From NCBI RefSeq assembly GCF_026624755.1, contig NZ_JAPMXC010000001.1, positions 124,001 through 188,000 of the forward strand: a DNA stretch of 64,000 nt. Direction: 5' to 3'. This DNA is from Robbsia betulipollinis. GTDB taxonomy: Bacteria > Pseudomonadota > Gammaproteobacteria > Burkholderiales > Burkholderiaceae. The stretch's first letter is position 1. The number at the start of each line of letters is the position of its first letter. The notes beneath the pieces were generated by a model. It was not told the origin of the DNA and searched no databases. It saw nothing but the letters and a program-made list of their open reading frames with translations. A program made the position numbers and the translations under genes. Below, piece by piece: positions 26,049 to 33,543 of this stretch.

Positions 26049-29000
26049 ATGCGCATCGCGCACTTTTTCATCGACAGACCCATCTTCGCCTGGGTGCTGG
26101 CCATCATCGTGACGTTGAGCGGCGCATTTGCGATCACGCAACTGCCGCTGGACCAGTACCCGACCATCGCGCCGCCGACGATCCAGATCAGCGCCACCTA
26201 TGACGGCGCATCCGCTCAGACCAATCAGGACGCGGTCGTCCAGGTCATCGAGCAGCAGATGGTGGGATTGGACAACCTGATGTACATGTCGTCGACCGCG
26301 AACTCGGAAGGCAACGTCACCATCAAGCTGACATTCGGGGCGGGTACCAATCCGAATACGGCGCAGGTGGAGGTGCAGGATCAGTTGCAGTCCGCGAACG
26401 CGCTGCTGCCGGAACAGGTGCAGGAGAGCGGCGTCACCGTCAGGAAGGCCTCGCCGGACACGTTCCTGGTGTTCAATCTCGTGTCCGAAGACGGAAAGAT
26501 GGACAAGGCCGCGGTCGCCGATTATCTGTACAGCGATCTGGAGGAGAAGATCGAGCGTTTGCCCGGTGTCGGACAGGCGCAACAATACGGGTATGAATAC
26601 GCGATGCGGATCTGGCTGGACCCGAACAAGCTGCAAAAATATTCGCTGATGCCCTCGGATGTCGTTACCGCGATCGACGCGCAGAACGACGATATCGCCG
26701 CCGGCGAGTTGGGTGCGACGCCAGCGGTGAAGGGGCAGGAACTGGATGCGACCATCACCGCCCGCAGCCGCCTTACCACCGCCGATCAATTCCGCAACAT
26801 CGTACTCAAGACCGAGACCGACGGTGCGCAGATTCTGTTGAGCGACGTCGCGCGGGTCGCCCTCGGACCGCAGGAATACACCGTCGAGACCAACTTCGAC
26901 AACAAGCCCGCATCCGGTCTGGGCCTGCAACTGGCGCCCGGCGCCAACGAAGTGCAGGTGGACAAGGAAGTGCACGACTTCCTGAGCAAGCAGTCCGCGA
27001 CTTTTCCGGCGGGTCTGAAGGTCGAATATCCCTACGAGATGGTGCCGTTCATCAAGACCTCGATCGAGGAGGTGGTGAAGACGCTCGTCGTGGCCATCGT
27101 ACTGGTGGTCGCGATCATGTACCTGTTCCTGCAGAACCTGCGCACCACGCTGATACCGGCGATCGCGGTGCCCGTCGTGCTGCTTGGCACGTTCGGCATC
27201 CTGAAGCTGTTCAACTATTCGATCAATATGCTGACGATGTTCGGTCTGGTTCTGGCGATCGGATTGTTGGTGGACGATGCGATCGTCGTGGTCGAAAACG
27301 TCGAACGCCTGATGTCGGAGGAAAACCTGTCTCCGCGGGAGGCAACCCGCAAGTCCATGACCGAAATCAGCAGTGCGCTGGTGGCCATCGCGATGGTGTT
27401 GTCCGCGGTGCTGTTGCCGATGGCCTTCTTCGGCGGCTCCACCGGCATCATCTATCGCCAGTTCTCGGTGTCGGTGGTTTCCGCGATGATCCTGTCCGTG
27501 CTGGTGGCGCTGACGTTCACGCCGGCCTTGTGCGCGACGCTTCTGAAGGAAGGACACGAGAAACCCAAGGGGTGGTTTTTCAGCCGCTTCAATCGCGGTT
27601 TCGACAAGCTCACCGCGAAATACCGCCGCGGCGTCGACCAGCTCCTGCATCATCGCAAACCGGCCGTCATCGTCTATCTTCTGCTCGCCGCCGGCGCCGG
27701 GCTGTTGTTCGTGCGCCTGCCGACGGCATTCCTGCCCACGGAGGACCAGGGCGTGCTCATGGTGACGGTGACGGCACCGGTAGGGTCCACGCGCGAACGT
27801 ACGGAGGCGACGATGGCGAAGGTCGAGGATTACATGCTCAAGCAGCCGGCGGTTTCCGAGGTGTTCAACATCGCGGGGTACGCGACGGGGAGCAACGGAC
27901 AGAATGTCGGCATGATGTACGTCAAGTTGAAGGACTGGAGTCAGCGCACGGCTGCCGCCGACACGGCGCAAGGGTTCGTACGGAAGGCATCGCACGATTT
28001 CGCGCAATCGATTCGGGATGCAAAAGTGGTGGTTCTGCAGCCGCCCTCGGTGCGCGGTCTGGGCATCAGTTCCGGCTTCGACATGGAACTGGTGGACGAA
28101 GGCAACGTGGGGCACACGGCACTGGCGGCAGCGCGCGACAAACTGATTTCGATGGCCAATGCGAGCGGCGTCGTGCGCCAGGTCCGGTTCAACGGCTTGC
28201 GCGACACGCCGCAACTCGCGCTCGACATCGACGACCACAAGGCGAGCGCGATGGGTCTGGCGGTCAGCGATATCAACACGACGGTCGAGGACACGCTGGG
28301 CGGCGAATACGTCAACGAGTTTCTCGATCAGGATCGCATCAAGAAGGTGTACGTCCAGGCCGATGCGCCGTTTCGCATGACGCCGGAGTCACTGCAGCAC
28401 TGGTATGTCCGCAATACGGCGGGCACGATGGTGCCGTTCTCGGCGTTCGCCACGTCGCACTGGACCTATGGCGCGCCGGAGCTTGACCGCTATAACGGTG
28501 AATCGTCGTTCGAAATCGTCGGCGATCCCGCGCCGGGCGTGAGTTCCGGACAAGCGATGCAAACGATGGAGCAACTCGTGGCGAAATTGCCCAAGGGCAT
28601 CACATCCGCCTGGACCGGACTGTCCTATCAAGAGCAATTGTCGGGCGGACAGGCGCCTTATCTGTATGCGGTGTCGTTGCTGTTCGTCTTTCTGTGCCTC
28701 GCGGCCCTGTACGAAAGCTGGTCCGTGCCCCTGGCGGTGCTTCTGGTCGTGCCGCTGGGAGTGCTGGGCGCCGCGTCGGCGACAACGCTGCGCGCCTTGT
28801 CGAACGACGTCTATTTCCAGGTAGGACTGCTCGTGACCGTGGGATTGTCGTCGAAGAACGCGATCTTGATCGTGGAGTTCGCGGTGATGCTGGAGAAGGA
28901 GGGCCTGTCCACGCTGAAAGCCATCGAACAGGCGGTGGCGCTGCGAATCCGTCCGATCATCATGACGTCGCTGGCGTTCCTGCTCGGCGTCGCGCCACTC

Positions 29001-29297
29001 GTGGTGGCAACCGGGGCCGGGGCCGCTGCGCGTCAGTCGATCGGAACCGGCGTGTTCGGCGGTACGCTGCTGGGTACGTTGCTCGGCATTTTCTTTACGC
29101 CGCTCGCCTATTTCGTGGTGCGCGGGCTGCCGGGCGGGAATGGGCGGAAACCTGCCGCGCCCGGGGGCGGCGGCGACGGTCCGAAGCAGGCCGACGATGG
29201 CGCGCAGACGCCGGGTGCGGAGCAAACGTCGCGTTCGCGCACGGAAGCGGACACCGGAGACGGCATGCCGGCTTCGACGAAAGGAGGCGCGGCATGA
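26049..29297 (+). CDS. RND multidrug efflux pump (AcrB/MexB, HAE1 family)
   Basis: A 1082-aa inner-membrane proton-driven exporter. It starts with FFIDRPIFAWVLAIIV and has the usual two repeats of six TM helices and two large periplasmic loops. The proton-relay pair Asp409-Asp410 lies in GLLVDDAIVVVENVERL and Lys936 in GLSSKNAILIVEFA, as in AcrB. The C-terminal tail (about 1045-1082) is Gly/Pro/charged and longer than in AcrB. It overlaps the outer-membrane factor gene by ATGA. Substrates cannot be read from sequence; BaeSR linkage suggests envelope-active drugs. Confidence 0.96.
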   Translation: MRIAHFFIDRPIFAWVLAIIVTLSGAFAITQLPLDQYPTIAPPTIQISATYDGASAQTNQDAVVQVIEQQMVGLDNLMYMSSTANSEGNVTIKLTFGAGTNPNTAQVEVQDQLQSANALLPEQVQESGVTVRKASPDTFLVFNLVSEDGKMDKAAVADYLYSDLEEKIERLPGVGQAQQYGYEYAMRIWLDPNKLQKYSLMPSDVVTAIDAQNDDIAAGELGATPAVKGQELDATITARSRLTTADQFRNIVLKTETDGAQILLSDVARVALGPQEYTVETNFDNKPASGLGLQLAPGANEVQVDKEVHDFLSKQSATFPAGLKVEYPYEMVPFIKTSIEEVVKTLVVAIVLVVAIMYLFLQNLRTTLIPAIAVPVVLLGTFGILKLFNYSINMLTMFGLVLAIGLLVDDAIVVVENVERLMSEENLSPREATRKSMTEISSALVAIAMVLSAVLLPMAFFGGSTGIIYRQFSVSVVSAMILSVLVALTFTPALCATLLKEGHEKPKGWFFSRFNRGFDKLTAKYRRGVDQLLHHRKPAVIVYLLLAAGAGLLFVRLPTAFLPTEDQGVLMVTVTAPVGSTRERTEATMAKVEDYMLKQPAVSEVFNIAGYATGSNGQNVGMMYVKLKDWSQRTAAADTAQGFVRKASHDFAQSIRDAKVVVLQPPSVRGLGISSGFDMELVDEGNVGHTALAAARDKLISMANASGVVRQVRFNGLRDTPQLALDIDDHKASAMGLAVSDINTTVEDTLGGEYVNEFLDQDRIKKVYVQADAPFRMTPESLQHWYVRNTAGTMVPFSAFATSHWTYGAPELDRYNGESSFEIVGDPAPGVSSGQAMQTMEQLVAKLPKGITSAWTGLSYQEQLSGGQAPYLYAVSLLFVFLCLAALYESWSVPLAVLLVVPLGVLGAASATTLRALSNDVYFQVGLLVTVGLSSKNAILIVEFAVMLEKEGLSTLKAIEQAVALRIRPIIMTSLAFLLGVAPLVVATGAGAAARQSIGTGVFGGTLLGTLLGIFFTPLAYFVVRGLPGGNGRKPAAPGGGGDGPKQADDGAQTPGAEQTSRSRTEADTGDGMPASTKGGAA

Positions 29298-30832
29298 AGG
29301 CGGTCATTCGTGGGTTCCTCGCCGCGACGGCGGTCGCGGGGATGAGCGTGCTGGGCGCCTGCGTGAATCTGGCGCCGCATTATCAGCGGCCCGCCGCGCC
29401 GGTGCCCGCCGCATGGTCCAACGCGGCGGCGGCGGAGGCGGCGTCGGGATCGACGACGGAATCGACGACGGAATCGACGACGGAATCGCCTACCCCCGCC
29501 GCGAACAATCCCGACGTCATGGCCGCCGACATCGGCTGGCGCACGTTCTTCACCGAGCCGCGGCTGCAGCGCACCATTGCGCTGGCATTGTCGAACAATC
29601 GCGATCTGCGTATCGCGCTGCTGAATATCGAAAAGGAACGTGCCGAGTACCGCATTCAGCGCGCGTCGCTGTTTCCCACGATCGGCGTGAATACGAGCCA
29701 GGATGCCGAGCGCATTCCCAACTCGGTACGGCTCGCGGAGGCGGGAGAGTCCCAAAATACCGCGGAAACGTCGAGCGGCACGGTTTCGCATATCTATGGG
29801 GCGGATCTGGGCGTCACATCCTACGAGCTCGATCTCTTCGGCCGGGTGCGCAATCTGAGCAAGGTCGCGCTGGAGACGTATCTCGGGACGATGGAGACCC
29901 GGCGCAGCACGCAAATCAGCCTGGTATCGGATGTGGCAAACGACTGGTTGACGCTCGCTTCGGACAAACGCCTGCTGGCGATCGCGCAGCAAACGCTCGC
30001 GAGCGAGCAGCACACTTTCACTCTGGTGGGGCAGGAGCATGCCCTGGGAGCGGCCAGCGGACTCGACTACGAAGAAGCGCGCGCGAGCCTGCAGTCCGCC
30101 CGCAATGCCGTCGCGCAGGACACGACCACGGCGGCGCAGGCACGCGATGCGCTGGAATTGGTCGTGGGCACCACGGTGCCCGATGCGGACCTGCCCGACG
30201 CCGAGGTCGATCCGGTGACGAGCATCACCCAAATCCCCGCAGGCGTGCCTTCCACGGTATTGCAGCAGCGCCCCGATGTGCTCGCGGCCGAACATACGCT
30301 GGAGGCGGACAACGCGGATATCGGTGCCGCCCGCGCGAATTTTTTCCCCACCATCAGTCTCACGGCGTTGACCGGTTTCGAAAGCCCGGCGTTGTCGTCG
30401 CTATTCAAGGGCGCGAACCGGCAATGGGCATTCGAACCCGCGATCTCCCTGCCGATTTTCGACGGGGGATCGAACCGGGCGACGCTGGATGCCGCGAAGG
30501 TGACGCTGCGCGTCGACGTGGCGACGTATGAAAAGACGATCCAGACGGCGTTCGAGGAGGTGGCGAATGCGTTGGCCACGCGTGCGACCATCGGTGAGCA
30601 GCTCGATGCGCAGACGCAAACCGTGGATGCGGATCAGCATGCGTATGACCTGTCCATGGCGCTCTACCGTCAGGGCAACGAAAGTCTGCTGGACATGCTG
30701 ACCGAACAGCGCTTGCTGTATGCCGCCCAGCAGTCTCTGGTGGCAACGCAACTGTCGGCGCAGACCAGTCTGGTTACGTTGTACGCCGCGCTGGGCGGTG
30801 GGCTGGATGCGCAGGACATCGCCAGGAAGTAG
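29294..30832 (+). CDS. RND efflux outer-membrane factor lipoprotein (OprM/NodT type)
   Basis: A 512-aa TolC-like channel. The lipoprotein signal ends with MSVLGAC. The mature N-terminus (NLAPHYQRPAAPVPAAW) and the FFTEPRLQRTIALALSNNRDLRIALLNIEK segment are typical of the NodT family, and the two outer-membrane efflux repeats end at TLYAALGGGLD. Between residues about 52 and 64 a 12-bp tandem DNA repeat encodes STTE units, an unusual flexible insert. Start overlaps the pump stop (ATGA). It completes the tripartite pump. Confidence 0.94.
   Translation: MKAVIRGFLAATAVAGMSVLGACVNLAPHYQRPAAPVPAAWSNAAAAEAASGSTTESTTESTTESPTPAANNPDVMAADIGWRTFFTEPRLQRTIALALSNNRDLRIALLNIEKERAEYRIQRASLFPTIGVNTSQDAERIPNSVRLAEAGESQNTAETSSGTVSHIYGADLGVTSYELDLFGRVRNLSKVALETYLGTMETRRSTQISLVSDVANDWLTLASDKRLLAIAQQTLASEQHTFTLVGQEHALGAASGLDYEEARASLQSARNAVAQDTTTAAQARDALELVVGTTVPDADLPDAEVDPVTSITQIPAGVPSTVLQQRPDVLAAEHTLEADNADIGAARANFFPTISLTALTGFESPALSSLFKGANRQWAFEPAISLPIFDGGSNRATLDAAKVTLRVDVATYEKTIQTAFEEVANALATRATIGEQLDAQTQTVDADQHAYDLSMALYRQGNESLLDMLTEQRLLYAAQQSLVATQLSAQTSLVTLYAALGGGLDAQDIARK
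29448..29490 (+). repeat. 12-bp in-frame tandem repeat in the outer-membrane factor gene
   Basis: Successive GAATCGACGACG units (three near-perfect copies with partial flanks) encode repeated Ser-Thr-Thr-Glu. Because the unit is a multiple of three, copy-number changes keep the frame and would only lengthen or shorten a surface-exposed N-terminal segment. Confidence 0.7.
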
Positions 30833-30842
30833 GTAAGGGCGG

Positions 30843-30884
30843 CGCGCGGTATCACGGCCCGTAGCCTGGTCGTGATACCGCGTG
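30843..30884 (+). terminator. Hairpin after the RND efflux operon
   Basis: Perfect 12-bp arms CGCGGTATCACG (30845-30856) and CGTGATACCGCG (30871-30882) with a 14-nt loop lie 12 bp after the outer-membrane factor stop. No T-run follows, so it may be a Rho-assisted stop or an mRNA 3'-stabilising structure. Confidence 0.5.
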
Positions 30885-31242
30885 TGGCACGAAATCAACG
30901 CTCGGCGACGAAGGGCGAGGCGGGGCAGAGCAGGAAAAACGCAATGGACCAATCAATTAAAAAGCAACTAACAGTCAAAACACCACCACCACAAAATACT
31001 TTCACAACCGCGCTACCTCCCCAAACATCGTCATCCATAACGACCTACCGTACAACCAATGCATTCGAGACCGCCATAAAAATGACCACCCGATTTTCAT
31101 CACTAAAATATTATCCTGATAATAAGACTTATCAGGATAAAAGCGGTCATGAGGGTTCTCGTTTTTGGTTGGCCGCCGGCCTACGGCAGCCTTCCCGGAG
31201 CGACGCGACGCGACGCGTGCGTTGATCGCCGACAGCCGCGCT
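30885..31242. other. AT-rich patch with 12-bp inverted repeat, no confident gene
   Basis: From about 30940 to 31140 the base composition drops sharply relative to the surroundings. It holds a perfect inverted repeat TTATCCTGATAA (31111-31122) / TTATCAGGATAA (31129-31140) with a 6-bp spacer. A 93-codon frame starts at 30944 behind an AGGA, but its product (Pro/Thr/Gln-rich, then Arg-rich) has no recognisable feature and I do not call it a gene. The patch marks the left border of the foreign-looking region. Confidence 0.5.
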
Positions 31243-31722
31243 TTACCTCGCGCCGCCTTTGAAACGGCGCAAAAGCGACAGGATGATCAATGCCAGGACG
31301 GTGCTGATGACGGCGGTCGCTTCTCGGCCCATGCCGGCGGACACCCCGATGGCCGCCGTCAGCCACAGGCTGGCGGCGGTGGTCAGACCGTAGACTTCGC
31401 GATTCTTGTCGACCTTGATGATGGCGCCCGCGCCCAGAAAGCCTATGCCGGCAATGAGCCCCTGCAACACGCGGCTCATGTCGATGATCGTCATCCCGCT
31501 TTGTAACGGGATAAGTATGAAAATGGCCGCCCCGAGCCCCACCAGCATATGCGTTCGCAACCCCGCCGCGGATCGACGGCTTTCCCGCTCATAGCCCAGC
31601 GCGCCACTCAGGACGATGGCAACGGACAGACGGATGAGGAGCTGGGTCCATTGCGACAGGTCGTGCAGGTCGGAAAATTCCTTTATCGCGACCTGACTGA
31701 TCTCCCGGAACAAAGGGGCCAT
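31243..31722 (-). CDS. MgtC/SapB family membrane protein
   Basis: A 159-aa inner-membrane protein with four to five hydrophobic segments. The family core is clear: LLIRLSVAIVLSGALGYERE, SAAGLRTHMLVGLGAAIF, GFLGAGAIIKVDKNREVYGLTTAASLWLTAAIG. MgtC proteins help intracellular pathogens grow in macrophages and at low Mg2+, partly by acting on the F-ATPase, but many environmental bacteria have family members. This one lacks the C-terminal ACT-like domain of full MgtC (about 230 aa), so it is the short SapB-type form. It stands alone, just left of the insertion sequence. Confidence 0.9.
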   Translation of the reverse strand: MAPLFREISQVAIKEFSDLHDLSQWTQLLIRLSVAIVLSGALGYERESRRSAAGLRTHMLVGLGAAIFILIPLQSGMTIIDMSRVLQGLIAGIGFLGAGAIIKVDKNREVYGLTTAASLWLTAAIGVSAGMGREATAVISTVLALIILSLLRRFKGGAR

Positions 31723-31878
31723 GCGCGACGCTCCATGACGAATAAGGGATGCGTGGATTCTAGCATTGCGGCATGCGCGTCATTTTCCGGCAAGCTGCTG
31801 CGGCAGGAATTCCGCGGCACTGCAAAGGAGGCGGGATTCTGGTCGATGATCGGCAGACCGTCGTCGACGATATACGAA

Positions 31879-31887
31879 CCCTAGTGC
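31879..31887. repeat. 9-bp target-site duplication, left copy (CCCTAGTGC)
   Basis: CCCTAGTGC immediately precedes the left inverted repeat and recurs exactly at 33360-33368 after the right end. Nine bp is the duplication length of Tn5/IS50-type elements. Confidence 0.95.
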
Positions 31888-33359
31888 CATCTCGTTATAC
31901 AGAAGTCATGAACCTTCGCGCAGTATCTGAACCATGGATGCGGCATCCAGGGTCCGTTGCATGCCGATCCAAATCGTTTTGGCGCCTGGCTCGCCATCGC
32001 TTTTACGTCCCAGGAAGCCCCCCAGCGAGGCGACCAGATGTATCATCCGGTTCAGCGTGACCGGCGTTTTTGGCACGACCTTTTTCGACAACAGATGCGC
32101 GCCTCGTATCTCGTCGGCATCGAAGAACATCGATGCATCCAGGTCTGGACAGTTTCTTCCCAAGCGCATCAGCCGCGCGATCCGCCACGCCACCACCATG
32201 TACAACACCAGCGCGCGTTCGATTCGATCGATCTGCGAGAGTTGCAAGGCCTCGACCTTGCATCCGGTCTTTAAAACATGGAAGAACATTTCGATCTCCC
32301 AGCGCGCCCGGTACCAATCGATCAACTCCATCACCGCCGCGGCATCCGTCGCTTCGCGGTTGGTCAGCAAACGCCACACAATCGGCGTGGTGCCAGCCAG
32401 CGCGTCAATCTCCTGTGCCATCACACACGTAAAAGCCGTTCCCATTTTCCCGGCCAGCTTTACGCGCTGCGCGCGCAGCACCTGCTTTACCTCCCGCGCT
32501 TTCTGGCCCGCGCGTCCTGGCAAGATGAACGTGATCTCCCCCAGCACATCGCTCGCGTCGAGCGTTTCCCACAGCCGGGCGTGATCATCGAGCACGCGGT
32601 CGTGTTGGGCGCGAATCAACCAGTCCGCCGGCTGCCCCAGTGCCTGCGCGCGCGCCATCAACGCCGCGATGTCGCCCTCCCGATCCGTTACATACACCAG
32701 GCGCGTGTACGGGAGCAACGCGGCTTGTTCGGCGATGCGCTCATAGCCTTCGATCCACCGTATGCTTTCCTTGATGCCCCCACGATGACCCTCGGCATCG
32801 CGCGCCTCCCGCGCCCACATCCAGGCATCGAGCACGCCCAACGGTTCCCGATCGGGCGTGACGGCATAGGTCGGGTGCAGATACATGCCGCGTTGCGCCT
32901 CAAAGCTCAACGGGCCAAGGCCTTCGGCCTCCTGGCCGTTGAAGTTCAGCTCGGTCGTGTCAGCCAGGCATAACACCACCGGGAAGTGACTTGCCCGCTC
33001 GGCCGTGCGCGCCCAATGCGGGCGCATTACCTCGGACCATTCGACCTCCTCGTTGCCCAGAAACCGGTACGCGCCCATCGTCTCCGACCAGCCCTCGCAG
33101 GCATCGGGGATGCTGGCCGTGGGCCGCGCGGCAAATCGCTTGAGGAGCGTCTTCGCACGGCTGTCGCGCCGCGGATCGCCCAGATCCAGTGCGTCGAATT
33201 CTTCGTCCACCCACGCCCCCGACTTGGTGTTCATTTATCCTCGAAAATCTGAGAGTAAACGCCACTTCGGCTCAGTCTACAAGTCTTTTGGCTGCGCAGA
33301 TCTGTCAGATTTCCGTGTTCATGAACCATCCGGGGTCACGACTTCTGTATAACGAGATG
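31888..33359. mobile_element. Complete insertion sequence, IS4 family IS50-like group (1472 bp)
   Basis: The element is bounded by inverted repeats: the left end CATCTCGTTATACAGAAGTC matches the reverse complement of the right end over 20 bp, with similarity continuing a few bases further. It is flanked by exact 9-bp direct repeats CCCTAGTGC. It carries one intact transposase. Identical target copies and an intact frame indicate a recent or still active insertion. It sits between the MgtC gene and the kinase-like gene without interrupting either. Confidence 0.96.
31906..33234 (-). CDS. IS4-family (Tn5-like) transposase
   Basis: A 442-aa DDE transposase similar in layout to Tn5 Tnp. The N-terminal part (MNTKSGAWVDEEFDALDLGD, then SIPDACEGWSETMGAYRFL) is the Tn5-type DNA-binding region. 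Catalytic residues are Asp92 (LADTTELNF), Asp184 (VTDREGD) and Glu315. The IS4 YREK signature is exact: Tyr308, Arg311, Glu315, Lys322 in YRARWEIEMFFHVLK. The frame is full length and undamaged, so the element should be transposition-competent. Confidence 0.96.
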   Translation of the reverse strand: MNTKSGAWVDEEFDALDLGDPRRDSRAKTLLKRFAARPTASIPDACEGWSETMGAYRFLGNEEVEWSEVMRPHWARTAERASHFPVVLCLADTTELNFNGQEAEGLGPLSFEAQRGMYLHPTYAVTPDREPLGVLDAWMWAREARDAEGHRGGIKESIRWIEGYERIAEQAALLPYTRLVYVTDREGDIAALMARAQALGQPADWLIRAQHDRVLDDHARLWETLDASDVLGEITFILPGRAGQKAREVKQVLRAQRVKLAGKMGTAFTCVMAQEIDALAGTTPIVWRLLTNREATDAAAVMELIDWYRARWEIEMFFHVLKTGCKVEALQLSQIDRIERALVLYMVVAWRIARLMRLGRNCPDLDASMFFDADEIRGAHLLSKKVVPKTPVTLNRMIHLVASLGGFLGRKSDGEPGAKTIWIGMQRTLDAASMVQILREGS

Positions 33360-33368
33360 CCCTAGTGC
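33360..33368. repeat. 9-bp target-site duplication, right copy (CCCTAGTGC)
   Basis: Exact copy of 31879-31887, adjoining the right inverted repeat of the insertion sequence. Confidence 0.95.
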
Positions 33369-33435
33369 GCCCCGCGCGAGAAATGTCGCCCTTTGCCTTC
33401 GATTCGTCCTCTACGGGAACGGCGCGGTATCTGTC

Positions 33436-33471
33436 AGTAAATATTATTTACTATAAAAAATAATTTTTTAT
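33436..33471. promoter_or_regulatory. Two adjacent AT-rich palindromes upstream of the kinase-like gene
   Basis: AGTAAAT-ATT-ATTTACT (33436-33452) is followed at once by ATAAAAAAT-A-ATTTTTTAT (33453-33471). Together they form an AT-only-like block in GC-rich DNA, about 75-110 bp ahead of the start codon. Such A/T tracts are typical H-NS-family binding sites; regulator operators are an alternative. No hrpII box (TTCG-N16-TTCG) was found in 33369-33543. Confidence 0.55.
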
Positions 33472-33543
33472 CGAAGCCGCACGTATTTTGATATAAGTGT
33501 CCCGCGCATAGTGATTCAATCGCTTTATTTGGAGAAACATCAC

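Noticed and set aside
25929-28238. Minus-strand frame of 769 codons opposite the RND adaptor and pump
   Set aside because: Antisense shadow; His/Arg/Asp/Gln-rich product with no domain, while the plus strand encodes an unmistakable AcrB-type pump.
30944-31225. A 93-codon frame with an AGGA site in the AT-rich patch
   Set aside because: Composition is low-complexity and switches from Thr/Pro/Gln-rich to Arg-rich at the AT/GC border; no homology-like features. Kept as a note only.
33369-33543. hrpII box (TTCG-N16-TTCG) or hrp box before the candidate effector
   Set aside because: TTCG copies occur at 33397-33405 but without the 16-bp spacing, and no GGAACC-type box with a CCAC partner is present.
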